Assembly (NCBI GenBank): GCA_021806645.1 | Contig: JAJZQX010000007.1 | Span: forward strand, 124,001-188,000 | Length of the DNA stretch: 64,000 nucleotides | Reading direction: 5' to 3' | Source of the DNA: Myxococcales bacterium | Lineage (GTDB): Bacteria; Myxococcota; Myxococcia; Myxococcales; Anaeromyxobacteraceae | Shown here: piece after piece, positions 27,903-37,600 of the stretch | Numbering within the stretch: position 1 is the first letter of the stretch | Layout: every line of letters begins with the position of its first letter | The notes under the pieces: generated by a model | The model's database searches: none | What the model saw: only the letters and a program-made list of their open reading frames with translations | What the model was told of the DNA's origin: nothing | Translations under genes and position numbers: made by a program

Positions 27903-28922
27903 ATGCTAGCCTCCCCGGGCGTGACCGGTCCTACCCCGCCCCGCCGCGTCCCGCTGGCGCGCCTCCCCACCCCCCTCGAGCCTTCGCCGCGCCTCGGCGC
28001 CGAGCTCGGCATCGAGCTGCTCTGGAAGCGCGACGACCTCTCCGGGCTGGAGCTCACCGGGAACAAGGCCCGCAAGCTGGAGTTCCTGCTGGCCGACGCC
28101 CTCGATCAGGGCGCCGACACCATCGTCACCGCCGGCGGCGTGCAGTCGAACCACGCGCGCGCCACCGCCTTCGCGGCGGCTCGGCTCGGCCTGCGCTGCG
28201 TCGCCCTGCTGCGGACGCCGGATCCGGCCCACCCGCCCGCGCTGGCCGGCAACTCGCTGCTGGTCCGGCTGGCCGGCGCGGAGATCCGGTGGCTGGGGCC
28301 TTCCGAGTACCGGCAGCGCGACCAGGTCTTGGCGAGCGTGGCGGCGCGGCTCAGCGCCGAGGGGCGGCACCCCTACGTCATCCCCGTTGGCGGCTCCAAC
28401 GCGCTCGGCAGCTGGGGGTACGTGACGGCGGTCGGCGAGCTGTGCCAGCAGCTGCCGCCCGCGTGGCGCGGCCTGCCGGTGACGCTGGTGGTGGCGTGCG
28501 GCTCGGGCGGCACCGCCGCCGGGCTGGCGGTGGGGCTGCGGCTGGCCGGCTGGCGCGAGGCGCGGGTGGTCGCCTTCGCCGTCTGCGACGACACCGCCAC
28601 CTTCCAGCGCGAGATCGCCGCCATCTCGGCCGAGGGGGCGCGGCGCTGGCCCGGGCTGCCGGTGCTGGCCGAGGGGGACGTCGAGGTGGACGACCGGTTC
28701 ATCGGCCCCGGCTACGCCGTCCCGACCGAGGCCGGCCTGGCCATGATCCGCCGCGTGGCGCGCACCGACGGGCTGATCCTCGACCCGGCCTACACCGGCA
28801 AGGCCTTCCTCGGGCTGGCCACGCGGGCCCGCGAGCTGGGGCCGCGCGTGATCTTCATCCACACCGGCGGGGTCTTCGGCCTGCTCCCGCTCGGGCCGGA
28901 ACTGGTTGAAGGTGGGGCGTAG
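27903..28922 (+). CDS. PLP-dependent D-cysteine desulfhydrase / ACC deaminase family enzyme
   Basis: 339 residues of the fold-type II PLP family. The PLP lysine is in LTGNKARKLEFLLADAL near 54, the QSNHARATAFAAARLG block near 81 is the family signature, and GSGGTAAGLAVGL near 195 binds the phosphate. Relatives are D-cysteine desulfhydrase and 1-aminocyclopropane-1-carboxylate deaminase; which one cannot be decided here. ATG 27903 is preferred, but a GTG at 27921 is also possible because neither has a strong ribosome site. Confidence 0.82.
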   Translation: MLASPGVTGPTPPRRVPLARLPTPLEPSPRLGAELGIELLWKRDDLSGLELTGNKARKLEFLLADALDQGADTIVTAGGVQSNHARATAFAAARLGLRCVALLRTPDPAHPPALAGNSLLVRLAGAEIRWLGPSEYRQRDQVLASVAARLSAEGRHPYVIPVGGSNALGSWGYVTAVGELCQQLPPAWRGLPVTLVVACGSGGTAAGLAVGLRLAGWREARVVAFAVCDDTATFQREIAAISAEGARRWPGLPVLAEGDVEVDDRFIGPGYAVPTEAGLAMIRRVARTDGLILDPAYTGKAFLGLATRARELGPRVIFIHTGGVFGLLPLGPELVEGGA

Positions 28923-28985
28923 CCGGCACGGTCCGACACGAGCACCTCGACGGTGAACTGGTCACTTGACCGCGTCGCTCAGTGA

Positions 28986-29003
28986 ATGCATATTCATATG
29001 CAT
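28986..29003. promoter_or_regulatory. perfect palindrome overlapping vapB start (likely operator)
   Basis: ATGCATAT-TC-ATATGCAT is a perfect 8-bp inverted repeat with a 2-bp spacer; its right arm includes the first two bases of the vapB ATG at 29002. It is strikingly AT-rich for this genome and is probably the autoregulatory operator and part of the promoter. Confidence 0.65.
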
Positions 29004-29205
29004 GAGAACGACCCTCATCCTGCGCGACGACCTCGTGCTGAAGGCCTCCGAGTTGACCAGTATCTCGGAGAAGACCGCTCTCGTGCACGCCGGCCTGGAG
29101 GCGCTCATCGCGCGTGAAGCGGCGCGACGACTGGCCGCGCTCGGGGGCTCGGAGCGTCAGCTCGAGCAGTCACGCCGCCGCCGCTCCAAGGGTCACCGAC
29201 CGTGA
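29002..29205 (+). CDS. vapB: VapB-family antitoxin
   Basis: 67 residues: MRTTLILRDDLVLKASELT (ribbon-helix-helix start) and EKTALVHAGLEALIAREAAR, the type II VapB antitoxin pattern, with a basic tail. ATG 29002 is preferred over an in-frame start at 28966 because the family begins at MRTT and the palindrome lies there. The stop overlaps vapC by 4 bp. Confidence 0.87.
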   Translation: MRTTLILRDDLVLKASELTSISEKTALVHAGLEALIAREAARRLAALGGSERQLEQSRRRRSKGHRP

Positions 29206-29558
29206 TTCTTGCTGACACCTCGCTGTGGGTCGATCACCTCCGATCGGGTTCGCGCGAGCTGACAGGCGCGCTGACGTCCGGCGAGGTGCTTGGACATCCG
29301 CACATCACGGGAGAGCTCGCGTGCGGGAACCTGCGCAACCGGGCCGCCATCCTCCAGCTCCTGCGAGATCTGCCACAGGCGGTGCTCGCGACCGAGGAGG
29401 AAGCGCTCCAGTGCATCGAGAAGAACCGGCTGCACGGCCGTGGTCTCGGTTGGACCGACGTTCACCTCCTTGCGTCGGCTCTCCTGACGCCGGCTCGGCT
29501 GTGGACGCTCGACGCGGCGCTGGCGCGCGAGGCGCGGCGCTGCGGCGTTGACCTCTGA
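29202..29558 (+). CDS. vapC: VapC-family PIN domain toxin
   Basis: 118 residues with PIN motifs ILADTSLWVDHLR (D4), the conserved E in ITGELACGNLRNR (E40), WTDVHLLASALL near 83-94 and LDAALAREA near 103. It is a predicted RNase toxin. The GTG start overlaps the antitoxin stop. Its own stop codon (29556-29558) lies inside the degenerate terminal CRISPR repeat, so the array grew or recombined right up to this gene. Confidence 0.88.
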   Translation: MILADTSLWVDHLRSGSRELTGALTSGEVLGHPHITGELACGNLRNRAAILQLLRDLPQAVLATEEEALQCIEKNRLHGRGLGWTDVHLLASALLTPARLWTLDAALAREARRCGVDL

Positions 29559-29582
29559 GTGACCCTGGGGGAGGGGGAGCGC
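29554..29582 (-). repeat. degenerate terminal CRISPR repeat
   Basis: At the place predicted by the 61-bp period, 32 bp before the first intact repeat, the sequence keeps only the GGGGAGCGC end of the repeat. In crRNA direction that means the 5' part is intact and the 3' part decayed, as expected for the leader-distal terminal repeat. It contains the vapC stop codon. Confidence 0.7.
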
Positions 29583-29614
29583 CACGGCTGCTCCTTGCCC
29601 TTCGCGGGCGTGCT

Positions 29615-30070
29615 CGGTTCATCCCCACGTGCGTGGGGAGCGCGTGATGCTGGGCGCGGCGGCCTGGACGGTGGCCGGTTCATCCCCACGTGCGTGGGGA
29701 GCGCGTGCCCGGGGCGGGCTTCCGCGCGTCCAGCTCCGGTTCATCCCCACGTGCGTGGGGAGCGCACCATTGCTGCGCACGTGTGGCACGCCCGCGTCGG
29801 TTCATCCCCACGTGCGTGGGTAGCGCCAGAAGCATCTTGCCACGATGAACGGTAGTGCCGGTTCATCCCCACGTGCGTGGGGAGCGCCGCTATGCCCTCG
29901 GCGAAGCCCCGGGCCTCGACGGTTCATCCCCACGTGCGTGGGGAGCGCCGCATGTTGGGTTGCACGATCTTCCGCAGCGACGGTTCATCCCCACGTGCGT
30001 GGGGAGCGCGAGCCCTCCCGGTGGCGGTCGAGCAGGTCGCACGGTTCATCCCCACGTGCGTGGGGAGCGC
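29615..30070 (-). CRISPR. type I-E CRISPR array, distal segment (8 repeats)
   Basis: Eight 29-bp repeats start at 29615, 29676, 29737, 29798, 29859, 29920, 29981 and 30042, an exact 61-bp period with 32-bp spacers. On the plus strand each begins CGGTTCATCC and ends GGGGAGCGC; read on the minus strand it begins GCGCTCCCC and ends GGGATGAACCG, matching the type I-E consensus. The repeat at 29798 has one change (GGGTAGCGC). This is the oldest part of the array, cut off from the rest by an IS. Confidence 0.97.
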
Positions 30071-30119
30071 CTTCGCCTGCGGAACCTGTCAACAAGAATG
30101 AGACAACCTGCTGCTGAGA

Positions 30120-31124
30120 TTACTGACGCGTCTCCTCTGTTGGTGAAATCTGCTGCGGCTTGTTGATCCAGACCTCGGTGGGCACGACGCCGGCCGATGG
30201 CGCGCCGGCCGGGAACCGCTCGGGCCGGGCGGCGAAGGCGGCCGCCAGGACCGCGCCGCGGGCCTCCAGGCGGGCTCCGGCGAGGCCGTGGTGGACGTCG
30301 TGGGGCGTGAGGCGGCCGAGGCCACCGTGGTGGTGCTCGTTGTTGTACCAGCCGAAGAAGTCGACGCAGTGGGCCCGGCCGTCCTCGATGGCGCCGAATC
30401 GCTCTGGGAAGTCAGGCCGGTACTTCATGGTCTTGAACTGGGACTCGGAGAACGGGTTGTCGTTGGAGACGTGGGGACGCGAATGGCTCTTGGTGACGCC
30501 CAGGTCCGCGAGCATGAGCGCGACCGGCTTGGAGCGCATCGACGTGCCACGGTCGGCGTGGACCGTGAGCTGGTCGCGCTGGATGCCCTGGCGTTCGCAG
30601 GTCTCGCGGATGAGCCGCTCGGCCAGTGCGGCGGTCTCGCGGTGCGCCAGCATCCAGCCGACCACGTACCTGCTGTAGACGTCGAGGATCACGTAAAGGT
30701 GGAAGTAGGTCCACTTGACCGGGCCGAGCAGCTTGGTGATGTCCCAGATCCAGAGCTGGTTCGGCGCGGTGGCCAGCAGCTCGGGCGCCTTGTAGACCGG
30801 GTGGCGCAGCTGGGCGCGGCGCTCGCGAACCTCAGCGTTCTCAGCCAGGACACGGTACATCGTGCGCTCCGAGCAGAGGTAGCGCCCCTCGTCGAGCAGC
30901 ATCGCGTGGACCTCGGCCGGCGCGAGATCGGCGAAGCGCGGCTCGTTCAGCACGTCGAGCACGCCGCGCTTCTCGTCGGCGCCCAGGGCGCGGTGGGAGG
31001 TCCGCTTCGCCCGCGGCGGCGGCGGCTTGAGGCGGCGGTAGTAGGTGGCTTTGGGGAGCCCCACGGCCGCGCAGGCCGCCGCGAAGCCGAGGCGCGGGCC
31101 AAGCTCGGTGACGGTCTGCATCAC
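30120..31124 (-). CDS. IS3-family transposase OrfB (DDE integrase core)
   Basis: 334 residues. An HTH_21-like region (ATYYRRLKPP, LSEERTMYRVL-like SERTMYRVLAENAEVRERR) leads into the rve integrase core: WIWDITKLLGPVKWTYFHLY (first D), VHADRGTSMRSK (second D), and NDNPFSESQFKTMKYRPDFP (E). The GTG at 31124 overlaps the orfA stop by 4 bp, but the working product is probably an OrfAB fusion made by frameshifting. All catalytic acids appear present. Confidence 0.9.
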   Translation of the reverse strand: MMQTVTELGPRLGFAAACAAVGLPKATYYRRLKPPPPRAKRTSHRALGADEKRGVLDVLNEPRFADLAPAEVHAMLLDEGRYLCSERTMYRVLAENAEVRERRAQLRHPVYKAPELLATAPNQLWIWDITKLLGPVKWTYFHLYVILDVYSRYVVGWMLAHRETAALAERLIRETCERQGIQRDQLTVHADRGTSMRSKPVALMLADLGVTKSHSRPHVSNDNPFSESQFKTMKYRPDFPERFGAIEDGRAHCVDFFGWYNNEHHHGGLGRLTPHDVHHGLAGARLEARGAVLAAAFAARPERFPAGAPSAGVVPTEVWINKPQQISPTEETRQ

Positions 31125-31540
31125 CGCTCCTCGTCGGGCGTCGGGAGCTGGATCCCCAGCAGCTCCGACACTTTTTTTTGGAGCTCAACGAGCCCCTCCG
31201 CCCGCTCGGCGCGACGCTGCAGGCGGGCGTTGTCACGCACCAACTCCACGACCTTGCGCTCGAGCGGGTGCGGGACCTTCGCCGCCGGCCCCCGCTTCCT
31301 GGGGGCGAGCCCGGCCAGGGCCCCGCTGTCGCGGGCCCGCCGCCACTCGACCAGGTGGGACGAGTACAAGCCCTCCCGGCGCAGCAGGGCGCCGATCTCG
31401 CCGGCCTTGGTGCAGGCATCGGCCTCGGCCAGCACCTTCCGCTTGAACTCGCCGGTGAACTGCCGCCTCCGGGCCTTCGCGGTCACTTCGGTCTCCTGCC
31501 CAACCAAACCCATCTCTGCCGTGCTCACGTGGAAGTCCAA
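31121..31540 (-). CDS. IS3-family transposase OrfA (helix-turn-helix)
   Basis: 139 residues: RRQFTGEFKRKVLAEADACT is the classical IS3 OrfA HTH start, and the C terminus holds a leucine-zipper-like coiled coil (LERKVVELVRDNARLQRRAE). It binds the IS ends and, fused to OrfB, forms the transposase. Near the 3' end lies an A8 run, a slippery site. Confidence 0.88.
   Translation of the reverse strand: MDFHVSTAEMGLVGQETEVTAKARRRQFTGEFKRKVLAEADACTKAGEIGALLRREGLYSSHLVEWRRARDSGALAGLAPRKRGPAAKVPHPLERKVVELVRDNARLQRRAERAEGLVELQKKVSELLGIQLPTPDEER
31172..31179 (-). other. A8 slippery site for programmed -1 frameshift
   Basis: The minus strand reads CCAAAAAAAAGTG within the orfA codons for Q-K-K-V. Shifting back one base enters the orfB frame, which I read codon by codon from here to the orfB start without a stop. 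This is the standard way IS3 elements make OrfAB. Confidence 0.7.
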
Positions 31541-31582
31541 GCTCGCCCTTCTACACTAAACTCCGTGGGGGTCACTGTCTCA

Positions 31583-31607
31583 CTCACGTTGGCAGAGAGG
31601 GGAGCGC
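31583..31607 (-). repeat. truncated CRISPR repeat at IS border
   Basis: The last nine bases (GGGGAGCGC, 31599-31607) match the repeat and are followed by a normal 32-bp spacer (31608-31639) and the first intact repeat at 31640. The other bases do not match the repeat. Its register fits the 61-bp period. Confidence 0.65.
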
Positions 31608-31639
31608 ACAAACATCGTCATGCACGCGGCGATCTTCTG

Positions 31640-34600
31640 CGGTTCATCCCCACGTGCGTGGGGAGCGCGGAGGTGCGCCCGTGACCGTCTCCCTGCGTAC
31701 CGGTTCATCCCCACGTGCGTGGGGAGCGCACGTACTCGGGCGTCAGGATCTGGATGTTGAGCGGTTCATCCCCACGTGCGTGGGGAGCGCTTCCAAGGGC
31801 CGCGTCCCAATTCCACCCATCACGGTTCATCCCCACGTGCGTGGGGAGCGCCTTTCTAGCTGCTTCTCGCGCTCGCCCGGATCCGGTTCATCCCCACGTG
31901 CGTGGGGAGCGCGTTGCCATCCATGACCACGTCGGCGCTCTTGTACGGTTCATCCCCACGTGCGTGGGGAGCGCGTGGCGCCGATCGTGGCCCCGGTGCG
32001 CGCGAGCGGTTCATCCCCACGTGCGTGGGGAGCGCGAACCGGCGCATCGGTTCTCCTATCGGATTCACGGTTCATCCCCACGTGCGTGGGGAGCGCAGGG
32101 CCGCCGTCGAGGTGACGGTCCGCATCTTCGGTTCATCCCCACGTGCGTGGGGAGCGCAGCTCCTCAGCGAGGACCGAGGCGGTGTGGGTCGGTTCATCCC
32201 CACGTGCGTGGGGAGCGCCCCGCCACTACCGTCTGCGCCAAAAGGGACCGCGGTTCATCCCCACGTGCGTGGGGAGCGCTCCACGTAATGGCCGGCCGGG
32301 AGGCGCACCTCCGGTTCATCCCCACGTGCGTGGGGAGCGCGTCGTCGTCTTCGTTCTCGTCCTGCCGCTCGTCGGTTCATCCCCACGTGCGTGGGGAGCG
32401 CAGGCGAAGGCAGTCAGTTTCGGCCGTTGCCGTCGGTTCATCCCCACGTGCGTGGGGAGCGCTCGTGGCTCGCCGAGTGCCGCAGCACCGCGTTCGGTTC
32501 ATCCCCACGTGCGTGGGGAGCGCCTCATCGGCGCCAGCTTCCGCGGCGTGCCCTTCGGTTCATCCCCACGTGCGTGGGGAGCGCCAGCGCCCGGAGCCAG
32601 TTGGCGAAGTCGGCTTCCGGTTCATCCCCACGTGCGTGGGGAGCGCCTGATCCGGACTCGCCCCACCTGCACCTCGAACGGTTCATCCCCACGTGCGTGG
32701 GGAGCGCTAGGCGATCTCGTGGTTGGGCAGCTCGACCGGCGGTTCATCCCCACGTGCGTGGGGAGCGCGTTACGTGCGACGTCCACCCGGGGATTCACGT
32801 CGGTTCATCCCCACGTGCGTGGGGAGCGCACCTGGGCGCTCAACGCCGCCGACACCGTCACCGGTTCATCCCCACGTGCGTGGGGAGCGCACGTACACCT
32901 CAAGGAAGGCGTGGTCCGTGGGCGGTTCATCCCCACGTGCGTGGGGAGCGCTTCCTGGCGTTGCAGGACTCGGGCATCGGCTCCGGTTCATCCCCACGTG
33001 CGTGGGGAGCGCCACCAGCACGTGGCATCCAGGCGCAGCGCAGACGGTTCATCCCCACGTGCGTGGGGAGCGCGTCCTCGCCCTCGATCATGAACTCGTC
33101 CACGTACGGTTCATCCCCACGTGCGTGGGGAGCGCCTATCCGTCTACGTCGGCGCGGGCGGACACACCGGTTCATCCCCACGTGCGTGGGGAGCGCGCGA
33201 GCAACTTCGTCGCCGCCTCCACCACGGCCGGTTCATCCCCACGTGCGTGGGGAGCGCACCAAGGCGGGCGGGCGGGCGAAAGTGTCAACCGGTTCATCCC
33301 CACGTGCGTGGGGAGCGCTCATCGAGTTTGTGTTTGGCTCCCCCGGTCAGCGGTTCATCCCCACGTGCGTGGGGAGCGCGACGAGGTGGTGGCTATCGAG
33401 CGGGAAGCGGCCGGTTCATCCCCACGTGCGTGGGGAGCGCCCCTTGCAGTGCTCGCAGGGCACGAGGTTGTGCGGTTCATCCCCACGTGCGTGGGGAGCG
33501 CGGCAAGCCCGATGCCGGCCTTGATGAGCGCGTCGGTTCATCCCCACGTGCGTGGGGAGCGCTCCGCAGTCGGGTCGAGGATGTGGCCCGTCTTCGGTTC
33601 ATCCCCACGTGCGTGGGGAGCGCGTGGCCTTCGCGCCGTCGGGGATGTTCTTGTGCGGTTCATCCCCACGTGCGTGGGGAGCGCGGGCGCGGGACCTCGA
33701 GCGAGTCGAGGATCGCCGGTTCATCCCCACGTGCGTGGGGAGCGCCTGAGCACGGTCGTCTTCATGGGGTGAGTCTCCGGTTCATCCCCACGTGCGTGGG
33801 GAGCGCACGGTTCATGGCTTGGTCTCCGGGGTGGCCTTCGGTTCATCCCCACGTGCGTGGGGAGCGCGAAGGGCGTCGCCACGTCGAAGCCCGTCGTGTT
33901 GGTTCATCCCCACGTGCGTGGGGAGCGCTCGGACGCCCAGTAGAGGCAATTTCGGGCGTTCGGTTCATCCCCACGTGCGTGGGGAGCGCCTCTCCGCTGC
34001 GAAGGCGCGGGACCTCGACCCCGGTTCATCCCCACGTGCGTGGGGAGCGCGCGACGGCGAGATCAAGCGATGGTCGGAGAGCGGTTCATCCCCACGTGCG
34101 TGGGGAGCGCCTGGTGGCGCAGACGCCATCACTCTCCGTCTTCGGTTCATCCCCACGTGCGTGGGGAGCGCGCGTGCGTGTCCGATCCCCCCTACGAACT
34201 CGGCGGTTCATCCCCACGTGCGTGGGGAGCGCAGGTCGCCGAGGGGGTACTCCTGGCCGCAGAGCGGTTCATCCCCACGTGCGTGGGGAGCGCGAATCGA
34301 CGGGATGGTGGCGAACCCGAGACCTCGGTTCATCCCCACGTGCGTGGGGAGCGCCCCTGGTCGGTCGCGGGCGGCGGCACCCCGAACGGTTCATCCCCAC
34401 GTGCGTGGGGAGCGCGGGCGCGTCCTCCACAGGTCAGGAGCGATGTCCGGTTCATCCCCACGTGCGTGGGGAGCGCAGAAATTGGGGGGGCGCGTCGGGT
34501 GATTTTCGCGGTTCATCCCCACGTGCGTGGGGAGCGCGTGTGCCACTTGCCCGCCGTGAGGTGCATCGACGGTTCATCCCCACGTGCGTGGGGAGCGCTC

Positions 34601-37600
34601 CGGGGCGCCATCCTCCCGCGCCTCGTCCTCCGGTTCATCCCCACGTGCGTGGGGAGCGCGTCGACCTGGCGCTGGTGGCTCAGACGCTTGGCGGTTCATC
34701 CCCACGTGCGTGGGGAGCGCGCCCGCGCCCTGCAGCACGCCCGCCAGCGTCACGGTTCATCCCCACGTGCGTGGGGAGCGCGACTGGTACGTAACCGGAT
34801 CCCCCCGCTTCATCGGTTCATCCCCACGTGCGTGGGGAGCGCCCCGCCCGGACCTCGGGGAACTCGCGGTAGAGCGGTTCATCCCCACGTGCGTGGGGAG
34901 CGCGCAACCCCGGCAGATGAAGTGCGCCGTCTCCGGCGGTTCATCCCCACGTGCGTGGGGAGCGCGCCATGATGTTGGCCACGTCCTGAGCGATGAGCGG
35001 TTCATCCCCACGTGCGTGGGGAGCGCCCGCCGGGAAGGAAGTCGAGGGGGAACTGCAACGGTTCATCCCCACGTGCGTGGGGAGCGCAGGTCGTCATCGA
35101 CCTTCGTCGCGAACCGGCTCGGTTCATCCCCACGTGCGTGGGGAGCGCCGGATCGATGCGCTGGGCAACGACATCGACTTCGGTTCATCCCCACGTGCGT
35201 GGGGAGCGCACGAGCGCACCGGCGGTGAGCGCGGCGCCCTCCGGTTCATCCCCACGTGCGTGGGGAGCGCCGCGTCATGACGATGACCGAGGCGTGGAAT
35301 GACGGTTCATCCCCACGTGCGTGGGGAGCGCAGAATTCCAACGAGGATTTTCATGACGTGACCCGGTTCATCCCCACGTGCGTGGGGAGCGCGAACCGCT
35401 TGGACAGGAACTCCTGCACCGCGTCGGTTCATCCCCACGTGCGTGGGGAGCGCATCTTCGCGGCCTGCAAAGAGTCCAGGATCGGCGGTTCATCCCCACG
35501 TGCGTGGGGAGCGCCTGAGCTTGCCCAGCTCCCGGTCGAGCCCCCGCGGTTCATCCCCACGTGCGTGGGGAGCGCATCTGGACCACCGGGGCGCCAGTGC
35601 TGCGCGGCGGTTCATCCCCACGTGCGTGGGGAGCGCACTGGGTGCTCCAGAGGATGATCAAGGGGTCTCGGTTCATCCCCACGTGCGTGGGGAGCGCTCC
35701 TTCCACTGGACCTCGACCTTGGTCTCCGTCGGTTCATCCCCACGTGCGTGGGGAGCGCAGCTGCACCGGCCCGGCTTCGTCGAACCCGAGCGGTTCATCC
35801 CCACGTGCGTGGGGAGCGCGAGGAGGAGCGCGGGCGTCACGGGGCGGGCTCCGGTTCATCCCCACGTGCGTGGGGAGCGCCCACTGCCGAGTGCCGTCTT
35901 CGGGAGCAAGTCCGGTTCATCCCCACGTGCGTGGGGAGCGCAGCCGGCCGGGCCGCCGCTACTGGCTGCTCCGCGGTTCATCCCCACGTGCGTGGGGAGC
36001 GCGCGGGCGTGCTGGCGCCGGCCGAGGCCGACCGCGGTTCATCCCCACGTGCGTGGGGAGCGCGGCCCGGGCCCGGATGCGCGAGAGGGCCCACTGGTTC
36101 ATCCCCACGTGCGTGGGGAGCGCTTGAGCGTCGCCATGTCGTTCTGGTGCCATGCCGGTTCATCCCCACGTGCGTGGGGAGCGCTTGCCGTACTCGGGCT
36201 CATCCTGGCCGTCGTACGGTTCATCCCCACGTGCGTGGGGAGCGCGGCATGCTGGTCAACCGGCTCGCCTCCTTCGTGGTTCATCCCCACGTGCGTGGGG
36301 AGCGCTATTTCCCGGACGGGAGGCGACGGCTTATCGGCGGTTCATCCCCACGTGCGTGGGGAGCGCCCGGTGCTCTCTCCCCGAAAGGTCGCTAACTGCG
36401 GTTCATCCCCACGTGCGTGGGGAGCGCTTGAGTGCTCCTTGGTTGGGGACTGCGGGTTACGGTTCATCCCCACGTGCGTGGGGAGCGCCAGTCGGCGCGC
36501 CACGCGACCGGGTGGGCCACCGGTTCATCCCCACGTGCGTGGGGAGCGCGCCAGCACGCGATCCTGTTGGGTCGTAGCCCGCGGTTCATCCCCACGTGCG
36601 TGGGGAGCGCGCGCAGCGGTGACAGCCGAACTCGCCGACCTGCGGTTCATCCCCACGTGCGTGGGGAGCGCGAGTTACGGAGGGACCGGCTTTTACTGAG
36701 CCACGGTTCATCCCCACGTGCGTGGGGAGCGCGTCGTCAAGGGCGACTACCTCGTTGTCCCCAACGGTTCATCCCCACGTGCGTGGGGAGCGCGATGACC
36801 TGCTCGACCTCCAGCCCAGTGATCCGCGGTTCATCCCCACGTGCGTGGGGAGCGCCTCGACGGGAGCCTGCGCCCGATCGCCAACGCCGGTTCATCCCCA
36901 CGTGCGTGGGGAGCGCTCTTCCCGTACCGCAACCAGGACCTGGCCGACCGGTTCATCCCCACGTGCGCGTGGGGAGCGCCGTGGAGGAGCACGGCGCGCT
37001 CACCTGGCCTACGGTTCATCCCCACGTGCGTGGGGAGCGCCCGGTGCGACGGTGAGTGGTGGGGGCGGGTTACGGTTCATCCCCACGTGCGTGGGGAGCG
37101 CGCGGTCGGGGCGGGCTTCCGCGCGTCCAGCTCCGGTTCATCCCCACGTGCGTGGGGAGCGCTCCCACGCTGCACCGCTAGGAGTCGTCATGTCCGGTTC
37201 ATCCCCACGTGCGTGGGGAGCGCTTCGCGATGAACTCCGCGTAATAGCGCGACTTCGGTTCATCCCCACGTGCGTGGGGAGCGCCAGAGGAAGGGGGCGC
37301 CCTGCTTGACGACCTCCGGTTCATCCCCACGTGCGTGGGGAGCGCTCCAGCGGGTGCAGCAGCATGTCGACCTGGGTCGGTTCATCCCCACGTGCGTGGG
37401 GAGCGCTCCGACGCGGCGCGCTTGGCCGGCTTGGTGTGCGGTTCATCCCCACGTGCGTGGGGAGCGCGATGTGGCGCCAGGCCACCCGCCGCCCCGCCGC
37501 GGTTCATCCCCACGTGCGTGGGGAGCGCAAGAGCAGCATGAGGCGTACCTAGCGGGATGCCGGTTCATCCCCACGTGCGTGGGGAGCGCGCCATGACGGA

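Larger units (their letters stand above)
30099..31582 (-). mobile_element. IS3-family insertion sequence interrupting the CRISPR array
   Basis: 1484 bp bounded by TGAGACA at the left and its complement TGTCTCA at the right, the TG...CA ends expected of IS3-family elements. It carries overlapping orfA and orfB on the minus strand. It begins 28 bp into a 32-bp spacer. To its right only 25 bp remain before the next spacer, where 4 + 29 bp were expected, and no target duplication is evident, so the insertion was followed by a deletion or recombination. Confidence 0.8.

Noticed and set aside
33808-33839. A spacer that begins ACGGTTCATGG, like a second repeat start
   Set aside because: Only about ten bases match the repeat and the 61-bp register is unbroken, so it is a chance likeness within a normal spacer.
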